Positions 1 through 11,589 of a stretch of 64,000 bases of DNA are shown here, in pieces (position 1 is the first letter of the stretch; every line of letters starts with the position of its first letter). Below the pieces are notes generated by a model. It made no database searches. It was not told where the DNA came from and saw only the letters and a list, made by a program, of their open reading frames with translations. The stretch spans positions 48,205,001-48,269,000 of the forward strand of contig NC_134117.1 of assembly GCF_040939455.1 (NCBI RefSeq). Direction: 5' to 3'. The stretch is from Microcebus murinus. Lineage: Eukaryota > Chordata > Mammalia > Primates > Cheirogaleidae. The position numbers and the translations under genes are program-made.

Positions 1-125
1 AATTTATAAATAGTAAACATTAGATGAGTTTTTTATTTGAATTGTATTTGCTATTTTCATTAGATAATTATGTTATTCATGACAGAAGAAAAAAATTACC
101 TGTCTGGACAAAAAATAATTTGGTG

Positions 126-459
126 AGCCGGGCGCTGTGGCTCACGCCTGTAATCCTAGCTCTTGGGAGGCTGAGGCGGGCGGATTGCTCAAGGTCAGGA
201 GTTCAAAACTAGCCTGAGCAAGAGCGAGACCCCGTCTCTACTATAAATAGAAAGAAATTAATTGGCCAACTGATATATATATATAAAAATTAGCCGGGCA
301 TAGTGGCGCATGCCTGTAGTCCCAGCTACTCGGGAGGCTGAGGCAGAAGGATCACTCGAGCCCAGGAGTTTGAGGTTGCTGTGAGCTAGGCTGACGCCAC
401 GGCACTCACTTTAGCCTGGACAACAAAGCGAGACTCTGTCTCAAAAAAAAAAAAATAAT
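126..459 (+). mobile_element. Full-length lemur-type Alu SINE
   Basis: A dimeric 7SL-derived SINE, transcribed by RNA polymerase III when active and copied by L1 machinery. The left arm opens with agccgggcgctgtggctcac. The middle linker holds the lemur-type ttggccaac tract, the right arm has gctgacgccacggcactcac, and an A-rich tail ends it. A near-identical flank (about 114-125, aaataatttggtg, and 460-471, aaataatttgatg) looks like the target-site duplication. Arms and tail are little degraded, so this is one of the younger Alus here. A short open frame running in from the left flank is incidental. Confidence 0.95.
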
Positions 460-462
460 AAT

Positions 463-1112
463 AATTTGATGGACAGAAAAGATATTTGAAGTAGTGCTTT
501 AAAAGTACCTTAGTAATTCCAGGCTGCTACAAAAACATATTGTAAATGGGCAGCTTGAACAACAGACATTAATTTTTCACAATTTTAGAGTCTGGGAAGT
601 CTAAAATTGTGGTGCTAGAATAATTGGTTCTTGGTGAAGGCTCTTTTCTTGGGTTAGCATCCAAATTGGGATACTTTTGACTGTGAAAGAATGAACTATT
701 GAAATTTATACCAGAGTTGTCCAGGGCAAACGATATGGTCATACCAATTAGAATCAATGTTTTAATCTAAACTGCTAACTATACAGTTGAACCCCAAATA
801 TATATCTTTATCTTTGATAACTAATCAGTGAGTACTGATTATTCTAGAGTTTATAGGAAATTAATTCTTAGTAATCTGACAGTTACCTATAGATTTGTAC
901 CACCAAACCTAAACTTTTAATTTACCTCATTCCTACCCATGCCCTAAAATAAACTAGTATCTCTTCTTTTATTTTCTATTTCAGTGAACATCTCTACTAT
1001 TCATCTGGTCATCAATATAAATTTTGTGGATATAATCTTACATCATTTATTCCTTTATTCTCATTCTTCCACTTAGTATTCATGTACTGATAATTCTATG
1101 TAATTCTACATT
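463..1112. other. Unassigned AT-rich sequence
   Basis: No gene, RNA or recognisable repeat seen. The only open frames are short and stop-limited, with no codon pattern. Confidence 0.5.
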
Positions 1113-1380
1113 CTTTTTAAAATTTTATTTCAGAATATTACAGGGGTACAAACATTTTGGTTACATAAATTGTTTTTGTACCATTTGAGTCAAAGTTATA
1201 AGTGTATGTCCCCATCACCCAGATAGTGTGCATTGTACCCCTTAGGTGTGAAGTTACCCATCCCCTCCTCTCCCTCCCACTTGCTTAATTTTCAATGAAT
1301 ATTATTTCCGTATGTGCACATAAGTATTAATTGGTTAGTTCCAATTTAATGGTGAGTACACATGGTGTTTGGAACTATCT
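1113..1380 (-). mobile_element. L1 3' UTR fragment, antisense
   Basis: Read on the minus strand this is the tail of a strepsirrhine-type L1: the plus strand shows tttcagaatattacagggg, then the C-rich 'cccatcccctcctctccc' block and 'aatggtgagtacacatgg'. It breaks off at the end of the 3' UTR, so it is a severely 5'-truncated insertion. It is a separate copy from the one starting at 1441, which repeats the same 3' UTR. Confidence 0.85.
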
Positions 1381-1440
1381 TTAGGCTCTCCCTAATCATA
1401 AAAATGGCAAGACAGATACAAAAGTACTCCTTTATGGAGT

Positions 1441-1990
1441 TTTCTTTTTTTTTTTTTTTAATTTCAGAATATCACAGGGGTACAAACCCTTTGGTTACAT
1501 AAATTGCCTTTGCATAACCTGAGTCAAAGCTACAATCATGCCCATCCCATAGATACCATGTATAACACCCACTAGGTGTGAATTTACCCCTCCCCTCCCC
1601 ACCCTCCCCAATCCCCTATGTATGTTACTTCCACATGTGCACATAAGTGTTAATCATTAGTAACAATTTAATGGTGAGTACATGTGGTCTTTGTTTTTCC
1701 ATTATTGTGATACTTCACTTACAAGAATGGGCTCCAGTTCCATACAGGTTAATATAGCAGGTATTAATTAGTGTACCATTTTTTATGGCTGAGTCATACT
1801 CCATGGTATACATATACCACATTTTATTAATCCACTCATGTATTGATGGACACTTGGCTTTTTTGCACATCTTTGTGATTGTGAATTGTGCTTCTATAAA
1901 CATTCAAGTGCAGGTGTCTTTTTTATAGAATCTCTTTTTGTCCTTTGAGTAAATACCCAGTAGTGGGATTGCTGGATCAAATGGTAGTTA
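1441..1990 (-). mobile_element. 5'-truncated L1, antisense (3' UTR plus ORF2 C-terminus)
   Basis: The plus strand begins with a T-run (the poly-A tail), then the L1 3' UTR, then the C-terminus of ORF2 on the minus strand. The minus-strand frame at 1715-1903 gives the typical end of ORF2p (KCPSIHEWINKMWYMYTMEY), with replacements and stops on either side. The element ends near ggattgctggatcaaatggt, a usual 5' truncation zone. The copy is dead. Confidence 0.9.
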
Positions 1991-2150
1991 CTGAGTTTTG
2001 TACTTTCCACATGTTGAGAGTAATTTCAGTTACTGACAGTTGAAACAGGGTCTTATGTGTGGGATAGTATACTTCTTATAAAAATTGGTCCCAAATCTAA
2101 TATGTATAATATTTGCAGAATTTTGGAGCTGGATAAGACTTTAATAGTCA

Positions 2151-2325
2151 CACAGTTTCTCAAAGTAGTTTCTCAGACATGTTTAGTCATCACCTCGGCT
2201 ACTGATTAATATTATGGTTACCAGGCCTCTCTTCTGGAGTTGAAGTTGTCAGATTTGAGTTAGTGTCCAGAAATGTGTATTTTTAAAATATCCTAGGACG
2301 CTGTTTCCTAAGTTTTAGTAGTGAT
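2151..2325 (+). mobile_element. MER5-like hAT-Charlie MITE remnant
   Basis: The block from cagtttctcaaagtag to cgctgtttcctaagttttag follows the outline of MER5A, a non-autonomous hAT element: a 'cagtggttctcaaa'-like start, a central 'gaaatgtgtatttt', and an inverted end. Divergence is high and the assignment rests on recall of the consensus. Confidence 0.45.
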
Positions 2326-2559
2326 AAAATCATCTTAGGTTTTTATTAATTATGCATATATTCCGGAATCATGAAACTCATTAGATCAGAACCTTTAGGG
2401 GAGAGGGCTGTGAATGTTTATCAAGCTTCCTACATGTTTCTAATCATTGAGGAAGATTGGAAAACACTAGAATATTTAATCAATTTATTTTATAAGTTGA
2501 GTACATTGAGAAATTTTGGGTAACACAATGAGGATGTTGAAAAAAATCAGCATTTTTGT

Positions 2560-2700
2560 GAGGTAGATATTTTGATCCTTATTATTTTTTCAAAGTAAAA
2601 AGATTAGGCTCAGAGAGTTCAAGGCTTGCCAAGATAATGAAACCAGAAAATAATTGAGCAAGAGTTTGTATCCAGCTTTTCTGATTTTATATGACTTATT
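2560..2700 (+). mobile_element. MIR SINE remnant
   Basis: Contains the MIR core order in sense: 'aggtagatatt...', then 'aggctcagagagttcaaggcttgcc', then 'agagtttgtatccag'. This is an ancient mammalian tRNA-derived SINE, heavily diverged. Confidence 0.6.
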
Positions 2701-3569
2701 CTTTCATAATATATTTTCCCATGATAGACTTAATAGGCATGTATTACAAATTTTTGTTACTATTAATGGAGTATTGAATTATAATTATAAAACTCTATGA
2801 ACAATGGCATGGTTTTTCAGTGGCAGATAAGGGACGTAGAGTCAGAGCTAGCAGACTGGTAACTGTGCATAGGAACACAATAAGCATGTATTGGGCAGGA
2901 GAAGAAAAGTAGGAAAGTAGATTCTCTCACGTTTTTACCTCTGCCTATTAGGAAAAGGACATTTCTTCTCATGTTTGCACCATTCTCCATTTCTCGTTCC
3001 ACACTTCACAAGATCCATTTCTAGGTAGGAGATGTGGCCAATATAATGGGTCAGAATATGATATGTTCTTTGAACTAATCTTCATCATTGAGTATATTCC
3101 TGCAAGGAAAGGAGCAAATGTGGGGGTTGGAGCTCTGTTTCAGCTGTCTTGGCCTGTTGCTGAGTGGCTTGATGTTCCATCTTGGAGACCAGACTTTATG
3201 GTATAAAGGGAAAGAGTACGATGACTCCCTAACTAGTATTGTCTAACTGGATTATAACTTACTGGATTATAATTTAACTGGATTATAACATACATATGAC
3301 ATACACGGCTTCATCTGCATACCCTAGCATCCTACACAAATAATATATAATAATTTTCTATGAGTGCATTACAGGAAAGAGTTTAGTTTGAAAATATTCT
3401 GTAATAGACAAGCTATTGTTTCATGAGGCTGCAATTCCTTTTCCAGCGAGCTTTTATTGTTAAAACAAACTGATAAAAAAGGCTTTTCGTAACATACTGA
3501 AATTTGCCTGGGCTTCCAAATTGGGTACAAGTTTTATTCTTTGGAACTTCTGTCAATTATAGCCCTCCA
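2701..3569. other. Unassigned sequence
   Basis: AT-rich, with no family recognised. A short local repetition of 'actggattataa' occurs at about 3247-3290. No coding signal. Confidence 0.45.
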
Positions 3570-3800
3570 GGTTTTTAAGCTAACTATCATTGAACATATA
3601 ACATGTGTCAACATTGTGCTAAGGACATAAATGGTTATGTTTCACTCTAATCTTCATAACATCCCTCGATGCACAGCTTCTTATCTCAATTTTTAATTCC
3701 AGACAAGTACATACAAAGATATTAAGAAATTTTCTCATTGTATTATAATTACTAAATGGCAGTTTTAGTTCTGAAACTTAAGCTAGTCTGAAGTAAAGTT
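3570..3800 (+). mobile_element. MIR SINE remnant
   Basis: Carries diverged MIR landmarks in sense: 'tgtgctaaggacataaatgg', 'taatcttcataacatccc', then 'ctaaatggcagttttagttctgaa' in place of the usual 'taagtggcagagctgggattcgaa'. Confidence 0.55.
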
Positions 3801-3967
3801 GTACCCAACAAAATGTCAGTTCCATATGGTAAAACTTATTTTTAATATAGACTTTTTCTTAAGATTAAAAAATATTTCTTTAAAAACTAAAAGATGTATA
3901 CATTAAAGTGCTAAATATTCTTATGTGATTATCAAAGCCATATGGTTATACATTCTCTCTTTATCCG

Positions 3968-4150
3968 TGTTATATATAATATATATATATATATATAAAC
4001 ACATACACATATATACCATATGCTATACTATATTGGTATATATACACTTGCATATGTACTATTTACTATAGTATATAGGTATATACTATATACCTATATA
4101 CTATATATTATATATACTATACTACATATACTATATACATACATATGCTA
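3968..4150. repeat. AT-rich microsatellite tract
   Basis: A (TA)n run at about 3969-3997 leads into a degenerate TATAC/TATAG field. The field contains a perfect palindrome at 4067-4105 (see findings). Confidence 0.9.
4067..4105. repeat. Perfect AT-rich palindrome
   Basis: Two 19-base arms flank a single central C at 4086. The 4070-4085 arm is the exact reverse complement of 4087-4102, and the pairing extends three more bases each way. It could extrude as a hairpin or cruciform. Confidence 0.9.
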
Positions 4151-4843
4151 TGTAGACACTGTTACACACAGAAACACATATACCACACAAAGACAATGAA
4201 AATTGTTGAAAATGGGAAAAAGTAGTATTGTCACCATATGTTTTTGATATTCAGGTCAAAATATTAAACACTTAAACATGTATAACTTTATTCATGATTT
4301 ATAGATGCCCTATAATTTAATCAAAGAGAAAGGGTATCTACCTATCCATTGACTGATAAATGTTCTGTTTGTTAGTGATGTGATAGCTTGTGATATTCAC
4401 AACTTTTAAAATACTTTTTACCTTCAGAAAGACAACCTTATCAGTTGAGAGCTTATTAGATGTGATGATGTCTTTAGCCAAATAGAATTTCAAACAAATA
4501 TCCAGGAAGTAGATGCTCTGTCATTGCTTTCTTTCTAAAAGAATAAATGTGGTATTTTGTCTAAACGAGACAACATTCATTATATATTTTTGCTTGAGTT
4601 ACTAATATGCTCTCTTAACTTTTCCTCACCCTCTTCCATCTTATTCTAAATGGTTTTCACAGGGCTTCTAGCCCCTACTATAATCACATAGACATGGTAT
4701 CTGTGTCTATGTATAAGGCAGCCCTAAATTTTTCAGAGAAGAGCTAATGAAATGTTTATTTGATCAACAACTCGAATAAAAAAACATCTGAGATATAGAT
4801 TGACTATTAAATTTATAATATTCAATGTTTACAATTAGTTAAT
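4151..4843. other. Unassigned sequence
   Basis: No gene or repeat recognised, no coding signal. Confidence 0.45.
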
Positions 4844-4853
4844 AGATATTTTA

Positions 4854-6441
4854 TTTATTTTATTTTTAATTTTTATTTTTCCAGCATATTGTGGGGGTAC
4901 AAATGTTAAGGTTACATATATTGCCCTTGTCCCACCTAACCCCCCCTGAATCAGAGCTTCAAGCATGTCCATCCCCCAGTTAGTGCGCATCACATTCATT
5001 ATGTATGTATATACCCGTCCCCTCCCCCCACCTGCCCGACACCTGATAAATGTTTTCCTATATGTCCACTTAGGTGTTGATCAGTTAATACTAATTTGCT
5101 GGTGAATACATGTGGTGCTTATTTTTCCATTCTTGGGATACTTCACTTGATAGAATGGGTTCCAGCTCTAGCCAGGAAAATATAAGAGGTGCTATATCAC
5201 CATTGTTTCTTATAGCTGAATACTACTCCATGGTATACATATACCACATTTTATTAATCCACTCACGTATTGATGGGAACTTGGGTTGTTTTTACAACTT
5301 TGAAATTGTGAATTGTGCTGCTATAAATGGTCTAGTGCAGGTGTCTTTTTCATAGAGTGACTTTTGTTCTTTTGGGTAGATGCCCAGTAGTGGGATTGCT
5401 GGATCAAATGGTAGATCTCCTTGTATCCCTTTAAGGTATCTCCATATTACTTTCCACAGAGCCTGAACTAGTTTGCAGTCCCACCAGCAATGTAGGAATG
5501 TTCCTATCTCTCCAAATCCATGCCAACATTTATTGTTGGGGGACTTGTTAATAAGGGTCATTCTCACTAGAGATAAGTGATATCTCATTGTGGTTTTGAT
5601 TTGCATTTCCCTGATGTTTAGAGATGTTGGGCATTTTTCCATATGTTTGTTGGCCATTATTCTGTCTTCTTTTGGAAAGTTTCTGTTCATGTCCTTTGCC
5701 CACTTTTTGATAGAGTTGTTTGGTTTTTCCTTGCTGATTTTGAGTTACAAATAGATTCTAGTTATCAGCCCTTTATCAGATGTGTAGCTTGCAAAAATTT
5801 TCTCCCATTCTGTGGGTTGTCTATTTGTTCTCTTGACAGTTTCTTTGGCTGTGCAGAAGCTTTTTAATTTGATCAGGTCCCGTTTGTTTATTTTTGTTGC
5901 TGTAGTGATTGCCTTTGGGGTCTTCTTCGTAAATTCTTTGCCTAGGACAATCTCTAGAAGAGTATTGTCAACATTTTCTTCTGGAATTCTAATAGTTTCA
6001 TACCTAAGGTTCAAGTCTGTTACCCAGTGTGAGTTGATTTTTGTGAGAGGTGAAAGGTGTGGATCCTGTTTCAGTCTTCTACATGTGGTTATCCAGTTTT
6101 CCCAGCACTATTTATTGAATAAGGATTCTTTTCCCCAGTGCATGTTTTTGTCTGCTTTGTCAAAGATTAGATGGCTATACGAGGATGGTTTTATATCTGG
6201 GTTACCTGTTCTGTTCCACTGGTCAATGTCCCTGTTTTTGTGCCAATCCAAAGATGTTTTAGTTACTATAGCCTTGTAATATAGCTTGAAGTCTGATAAA
6301 TTGATACCTCCTATTTTGTTTTTATTGCCTAGGATTGATTTTGCTATATGGGGTCTTCTCTGCTTCCATATGAAATGTAAAATTATTTTTTCTATATCTG
6401 TGAAAAATGATGATGGTATTTTAATAGGGATTGAAGTTTAC
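4854..6441 (-). mobile_element. 5'-truncated L1, antisense, with target-site duplications
   Basis: The insertion is flanked by a perfect 10-base duplication, agatatttta, at 4844-4853 and 6442-6451. The junction fits L1 endonuclease cleavage in a TTTT/A context. Reading the minus strand, the 3' UTR is at 4854-5100 and ORF2 lies upstream. Conserved C-terminal ORF2p stretches appear in minus frames at 5292-5690 (for example [15 protein letters not shown] and RPFIAAQFTI) and 5745-6014. Stops and frame breaks separate these pieces, so the copy is inactive. The reverse transcriptase and endonuclease parts are missing through 5' truncation. Long plus-strand frames here (such as 5812-6279) are antisense shadows. 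Confidence 0.95.
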
Positions 6442-6451
6442 AGATATTTTA

Positions 6452-6905
6452 AGCACACGTGATAAAAAGGTAATATATTAGTTTATGACATTGTCTTGTT
6501 GCCATCCTACATTTTTGTAAATAGATTTATTCAACCTCTTTGAAAAACCAGTGGATTCAAAGTCCACGTATGTTGGGATCTCTGGAAATTCTATCTCAAG
6601 GCACAGAAGTTTATTTGCTTTACAGTAGTACAGTTTTTATCATTTCTTATATAGGTTTATATTTATACTCTATATAAGAAAACTACTTACTTCATTGTTT
6701 TTTAAAGTAAGAGGTTTATCTACAAAACACTATACCTACAAGTGTGAGGTACCCCTGAACTAATGAGTAAATCTATGTTTGATTTTTTTGTTTTATTTTT
6801 AAAACCTATTCTGTCTGATTACCTCCTTAATTATCCCAAATTTACACTGATTGAGATGTACCTTTATCAAAAAGTATTTTGATGTTCAAAATAAAGTAAT
6901 TCAAG
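6452..6905. other. Unassigned AT-rich sequence
   Basis: No feature recognised. Confidence 0.45.
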
Positions 6906-6911
6906 AAAAGG

Positions 6912-7305
6912 GAAAATGGTAGATCAGTGGTGACCTCCTGGCTCTCTGCTCCAAGAGTAGGAGGTGAAGAACGCGGACAGCTACAGGTGAGTGGATGGGT
7001 CTCCCACAAGAACAGCATCATAAATCTGCAGAGAAGCAGCATGGGACAAGCAGTGCTGGAGAAAAAAAAAAAAACAAAAAAACAAAAACGAGGTGAATTG
7101 GAGAATCTACCACAATGTTTGGAGAGTCCGAGATATACAATATGGAATAGAGTGTGGGACAGCTCTGCCGTAAGGCCAATAAGGGCATTGTGATCTGACC
7201 CACAGGACTATTCTTCCTCCACCAACCTCCACATCCACTCAGATAGGGAAGCGCCTGAAGTAAGTGCAAAGTTGTGGCACGGGATCACAGGCTGTATGGA
7301 GAAGA
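6912..7305 (+). mobile_element. Possible L1 5' UTR fragment
   Basis: A GC-richer island with the feel of a CpG-decayed L1 promoter: 'aaatggtagatcagtggtga' resembles an L1 5' start, followed by 'gaagaacgcggacagctac' and 'gggaagcgcctgaag'. An A-rich interruption at 7061-7088 splits it. No ORF1 follows, so it would be an isolated 5' end. An unrelated single-copy sequence remains possible. Confidence 0.35.
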
Positions 7306-7310
7306 GAAAT

Positions 7311-8393
7311 TTAGTTATTCTTGATTCTCAACTTCAGATTCCCTTTGAATTAGTTTGTGTTGTGGCTCATCTTGCCTTTCTTGGTGTACTATCTCTGTGT
7401 ATTATTTTCTCAATTTCCACATACCCATAGACACACAGGTGCACATAAACACACATTTAGAGCCTCAGTCCTCTGCACCCCAAGTCTTTTTTCCCAAATG
7501 ATTTTTTTCATTTTTCACTATTTTTTCAATGACAAGAATTCTCACATGTACATCAATTTGGATACTTTATTATTTACTGAAAAGGAATCAGGCTCTACAT
7601 ATTGTTCTATACTTTGCAATTTTCCCTAAATAACATACAGGGTACAGGGAAGTATTTTGTTATCAGTATGCCCCCCAAATTTTTGACCACACCAAATATA
7701 TATGAATGCAAATTTACATACTTCATTGATGGAATAAAGTGTCATCTTATCTCTTAGATGAAAAGTAATATTTAATTGATCATTTGTATTTCTTTTTCTA
7801 TACACTACCCTCTGTTCTTATTTCTTGCCTGTTTCTTAATTTGGTTATATTTTTCTAACACATTTGTATCAGCTTTTTGCAAATTAGGAATGTAACCCTA
7901 TTTCTGCCATATCTTTTAAAAATATTTTCTCAGTCTAGCTCTTACATATAGGTCTTTGATCCATTTTGAATCAATATGGTCTGATCATTAGTTTTAATCT
8001 AGATGATTTCTCATGCAGTGAAAGATAACATACATTTTACTATTATTCATTTTCTGTTATATTCAGTTGTTCTTGTACTTCTGTGACTTATGATTTATGA
8101 ATTTATTTGATCATATTTTCTGATGTTTATGAATTTATGACAGTTATACATATTTTGGAATGAGCCATATTTTGATATACAGTGAAACTTTTTGCATTTT
8201 TTAATATTTTACACAAATTAAGGTATGATATTAATATTATACCCATCGAAAATTTGTTAATATTTGTCTGGAAAGTCCCTTTCCAGTATTTCTTTTCCTC
8301 AGCTGAGTTTATTTTTTCTGTCACCTGTTTTATCTGTATCTCGTATAGCAAATGGATGCATTTTCTTTTCACTTTTTTTCTTTGTGAACATCT
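7311..8393. other. AT-rich sequence with possible ancient L1/HAL1 traces
   Basis: Around 7940-7980 the plus strand reads 'aggtctttgatccattttga', a phrase found antisense in L1 ORF2. This suggests a very old antisense LINE fragment at about 7800-8000. The rest is unassigned, and the overlapping open frames look random. Confidence 0.3.
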
Positions 8394-8449
8394 GTTACTC
8401 TCTTTAATTAGGCAACAATGTTACTCTCTTTCTTTAATTAGGCAACAAT
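8394..8449 (+). repeat. Short tandem duplication
   Basis: A 26-base unit ending in taattaggcaacaat at 8394-8419 is repeated at 8420-8449 with four extra bases. Confidence 0.85.
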
Positions 8450-8509
8450 TTAATAATTGTTTATTGTTGTAAATTGTATCAAATGTTAATTCTCTTCCCA
8501 TAAAAGAAA

Positions 8510-8662
8510 ATTATGTGAAGTAATGGATATGTTCATTAGCTTGATTGTGGTAATGATTTCTCAGTGTCCGTATATCAAAACATCTTGCTGTACACCATAA
8601 ATATATATAAAAATTTTTGTTTATATACCTCAATACAATTGGAAAAAATTTAAGAAAAATCA
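8510..8662 (+). mobile_element. Ancient L1M 3' end
   Basis: Matches the recalled L1M 3' UTR tail in sense: 'ggatatgttcattagcttga', 'atcaaaacatcttgctgtac', and 'atacctcaatacaattgg' before an A-rich end. Confidence 0.6.
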
Positions 8663-9416
8663 TTATTTGGTTAATATGCTTATGATTTTAAATCTTATAG
8701 TTATGTTTGTTTCTTAGTTTATCCACCTTCATCCTTATCTCTTGAAACTGTGGGTTTCCTACCTGACATCCATTCCACTGTCACCATTTTCTCACATCTT
8801 CTACCTTCTGAACAGATCTCTGTTTTCTCCAACTATATACCCTTCTCCACATAGGAATATGACATTGGGCATGCTTTGTGTGGATTCCATGATTTGACCT
8901 TCTTAGTCTATCTATGCCAATCAGCAAATTGCATTCCTCTTGATGAATGGCAGCTATTAATGTAATAGTAAATGAGATATGTAACCTCAGTCTCATTGGA
9001 AGGAAGGATTAATGTTTCATGGTAGTGGGGAAATCTTACTTTGACTTTACTGTCAAATGTGATGGGGAAAAGGTACATGACTTGGATTGCTCCCACGTGC
9101 TTGCTTACAGTAATAAGCTGTAGACTTAAAATTAAGTCAATGCTGAAGATCGTAGAACAGAGACAAAAAGATCTTGGGTCTTTGATGGCATTATTGGGGT
9201 GCTGATTGTCCCATGTTTGGAGGCTTCATTGACTCTCTGGAATTCTAAGTTGCGAAACAATTAATATCATCACTGTAAGCCAGTTTAGATGAGACTTTCT
9301 GAAAGTAAATACATGCATATTAGAATTAAAATATATCCATTTACGGTCTCCTTTTCCTTTACATCTCAATTTGTATTTTTATTTTTACATTATCAAGATT
9401 TTGAATAGCATAAAGT
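8663..9416. other. Unassigned sequence
   Basis: No gene or clear repeat. Two overlapping minus-strand frames at 8781-9096 lack homology I recognise. Confidence 0.4.
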
Positions 9417-9417
9417 T

Positions 9418-9745
9418 TATTTTTTTTTTTTGAGACAGTCTTGCTTTATTGCCAAGGCTAGAGTGAGTGCTGTGGCGTCAGCCTAGCTCACAGCAACCTC
9501 AAATTCCTGGGTTCAAGTGATCCTACTGCTTCAGCCTCCCAAGTAGCTGGGACTACAGGCATGCACCACCATGCTCGGCTAATTTTTTCTATATATATTA
9601 GTTGGCCAATTAATTTCTTTCTATTTATAGTAGCAACAGGGTCTTGCTCTTGCTCAGGCTGGTTTAAAACACCTGACCTCAAGCAATCTGCCCGCCTTGG
9701 CCTCCCAGAGTGCTAAGATTACAGGTGTGAGCCACCAGGCCCAGC
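9418..9745 (-). mobile_element. Full-length lemur-type Alu, antisense
   Basis: Starts with the T-run at 9420, then the right arm (gctgtggcgtcagcctagct), then the lemur linker ('ttagttggccaattaatttc', in reverse orientation), then the left arm ending in 'gagccaccaggcccagcc'. Confidence 0.95.
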
Positions 9746-9850
9746 CATGTGTGGCTATATTTCTATTTATCACTAGAGATTAATGGTCCTTCTGTTTTTC
9801 ATCTCCTACTCTTTCCTAAACAGTGAATTCTCAATATGTCAAACATTAGC

Positions 9851-9876
9851 ATTTTTATTTATTTATTTATTTTTAC
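9851..9876. repeat. (TTTA)n microsatellite
   Basis: About five TTTA units lie between the two Alus. They may be the eroded tail of the next element. Confidence 0.7.
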
Positions 9877-9918
9877 CATGGGGCTTCTTTTTTCATTAAA
9901 ATTCCAGTGTTTTCTCCT

Positions 9919-10133
9919 AGGGCTGCTCTTTGCATGATCCTCATGCCTCAGTCTTGAGAATAGCTGGGACTACAGGTGCATGCCACCACACCCGGCTAAT
10001 TTTTTTCTATTTTTAGTAGAGGCTGGGTCTCACTTTCGCTCAGGCTGCTCTCAAACTCCCGACCTCAAGCAATCTTCCTGCCTCAGCCTCCCGGAGTGCT
10101 AGGATTACAGGCGTGAGCCACTGTGCCCAGCCT
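9919..10133 (-). mobile_element. Truncated Alu, antisense
   Basis: Shows 'agctgggactacaggtgcat', 'atttttagtagaggctgggt' and 'gtgagccactgtgcccagcc', but lacks the far right arm and the poly-T. The linker is the short form without ttggccaa, which suggests an older subfamily than the Alu at 9418. Confidence 0.88.
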
Positions 10134-10269
10134 TACATTTTAGTGTTCTTGTGAAGAATTTATATAGTGGTCTATTGAGCTGTAAGAAGTTGAGCATGTT
10201 AACCCCCCAAAAATTCATAAAACTGTTTTATTTATTTACTTATTGATGAATTACCATTACCCTTGATTC

Positions 10270-10930
10270 TTTTTTTAAACCTTTTAACCTTTTTATTTTG
10301 AAGCCATTTTAAATTACATAAATGTCGCAGAAATAACACAAAGAGCTCCGTTATAGCCTTCACCCCATTGTTTACATTCCTGAACCATCTGAGAGTAAGT
10401 TGCATATGTGAGGCCCTCTACTACTTCATACTTGAGCATGTACTTCCTAAAGACAAGAACATTTGCCTATATAACTACAGCACAATCTCAACTTCAGGAA
10501 AATAACATGGGTCTAATTTAATCCATCCAATCCATCCATCCAATCCACAAAATCTATTGAAACTTTACTGATTATGCCACTAATATCATCTATAGGTTTG
10601 GGATTCCATGCAAGATCACCTGTTACATGCAGTCGCCTTGTTTCTTTAGTCTCTTTCAATCTGGGACACTCTTCACTTTCATAACCTTGATATTTTTGAA
10701 GAGTATAGGGGAGTTATTTGGACTTTGCCACAATTTGCATTTGTCTGTTTCCTCATCACTTATATATTTATGCATAAGAAGCATATTAATCATCGAGTGT
10801 ATTTAGAGACATACCTTGAGACTATGTAAATATCCTGTTTCTTATAAAACTTTTACCCACCAATTTCAGCATCCACTGATGATTCTGGCCTGAGTCAGTT
10901 ATGATGATGATTGTCAAATGGTTATTTACT
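10270..10930 (-). mobile_element. Ancient L1M 3' UTR, antisense
   Basis: Long agreement in order with the mammalian L1MB-L1ME type 3' UTR read in reverse: 'gaagccattttaaattacat', 'caagaacatttgcctatata', 'ccttgatatttttgaagagt', 'tttgtctgtttcctcat', 'gagactatgtaaatatcctg'. A small (ATCC)n expansion sits at 10518-10550. The element predates primates and is only a relic. Confidence 0.85.
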
Positions 10931-11100
10931 TTTTAAAAAAATTATTTCCAGATTTATTGAGGTATAAATAACATACAGAAATTGTATATATTTAAGGTAT
11001 ACAATTGATATTTTGACGAATATACACATTGTGAAATGATCACCATGATTAAGCTAATTAGCATATCCATAAACTCAAGTAGTTACCATTTTCTTTCTTT
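10931..11100 (-). mobile_element. Second ancient L1 3' UTR piece, antisense
   Basis: The block 'agatttattgaggtataaat', 'aaggtatacaattgatattttg', 'gaaatgatcaccatgattaa' matches an L1M 3' UTR of a different type from the adjoining one. It is either a separate insertion or a distant part of the same element. Confidence 0.75.
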
Positions 11101-11589
11101 CTCTTGTAGTTTATTTCTTGCTAATGTCAGTTATTAGGCTTAGGAGAAGGGTGATATTGGGACATTGCTGTATCTTATCATCTCAAATAAAAAAATACAG
11201 ACAAGAATGCTTTCTAAAAATGGCTATTCTTACTTTGTGGGAAAAAAAGGTATATATAATATGTACAATCATGCTAAAGGGAATGCAATGGATTCTACTA
11301 GAAATGTTTTGTTCATTTTCTCTAAGAAATATGTATAAATAAATTGCTGAGGAAATAGTAATTGTGATATAGTACAATAGAAATATTTTGTCTGGATTTA
11401 TTCCTTTTTATGTTTTTTGAGAAAGAGGAAATCTTAAATACATCATGTATCCATTTTTCATGCCAGCTTTTTAGGTTTACCTACATCTTTGTTTTTATTT
11501 TATATCATTAATGCCACAGTAAATTTGAAATACAGACAGAATACCCGAGCACCATGTGTAAATTATCTAGTATTTTTTAGGTAATAATA

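Noticed and set aside
3240..3300. Repetition of actggattataa as a tandem array
   Set aside because: Only two or three imperfect occurrences over 50 bases, without regular spacing.
5812..6279. A 155-codon plus-strand frame
   Set aside because: It is the antisense of L1 ORF2 in the 4854-6441 element. The minus strand gives recognisable ORF2p peptides.
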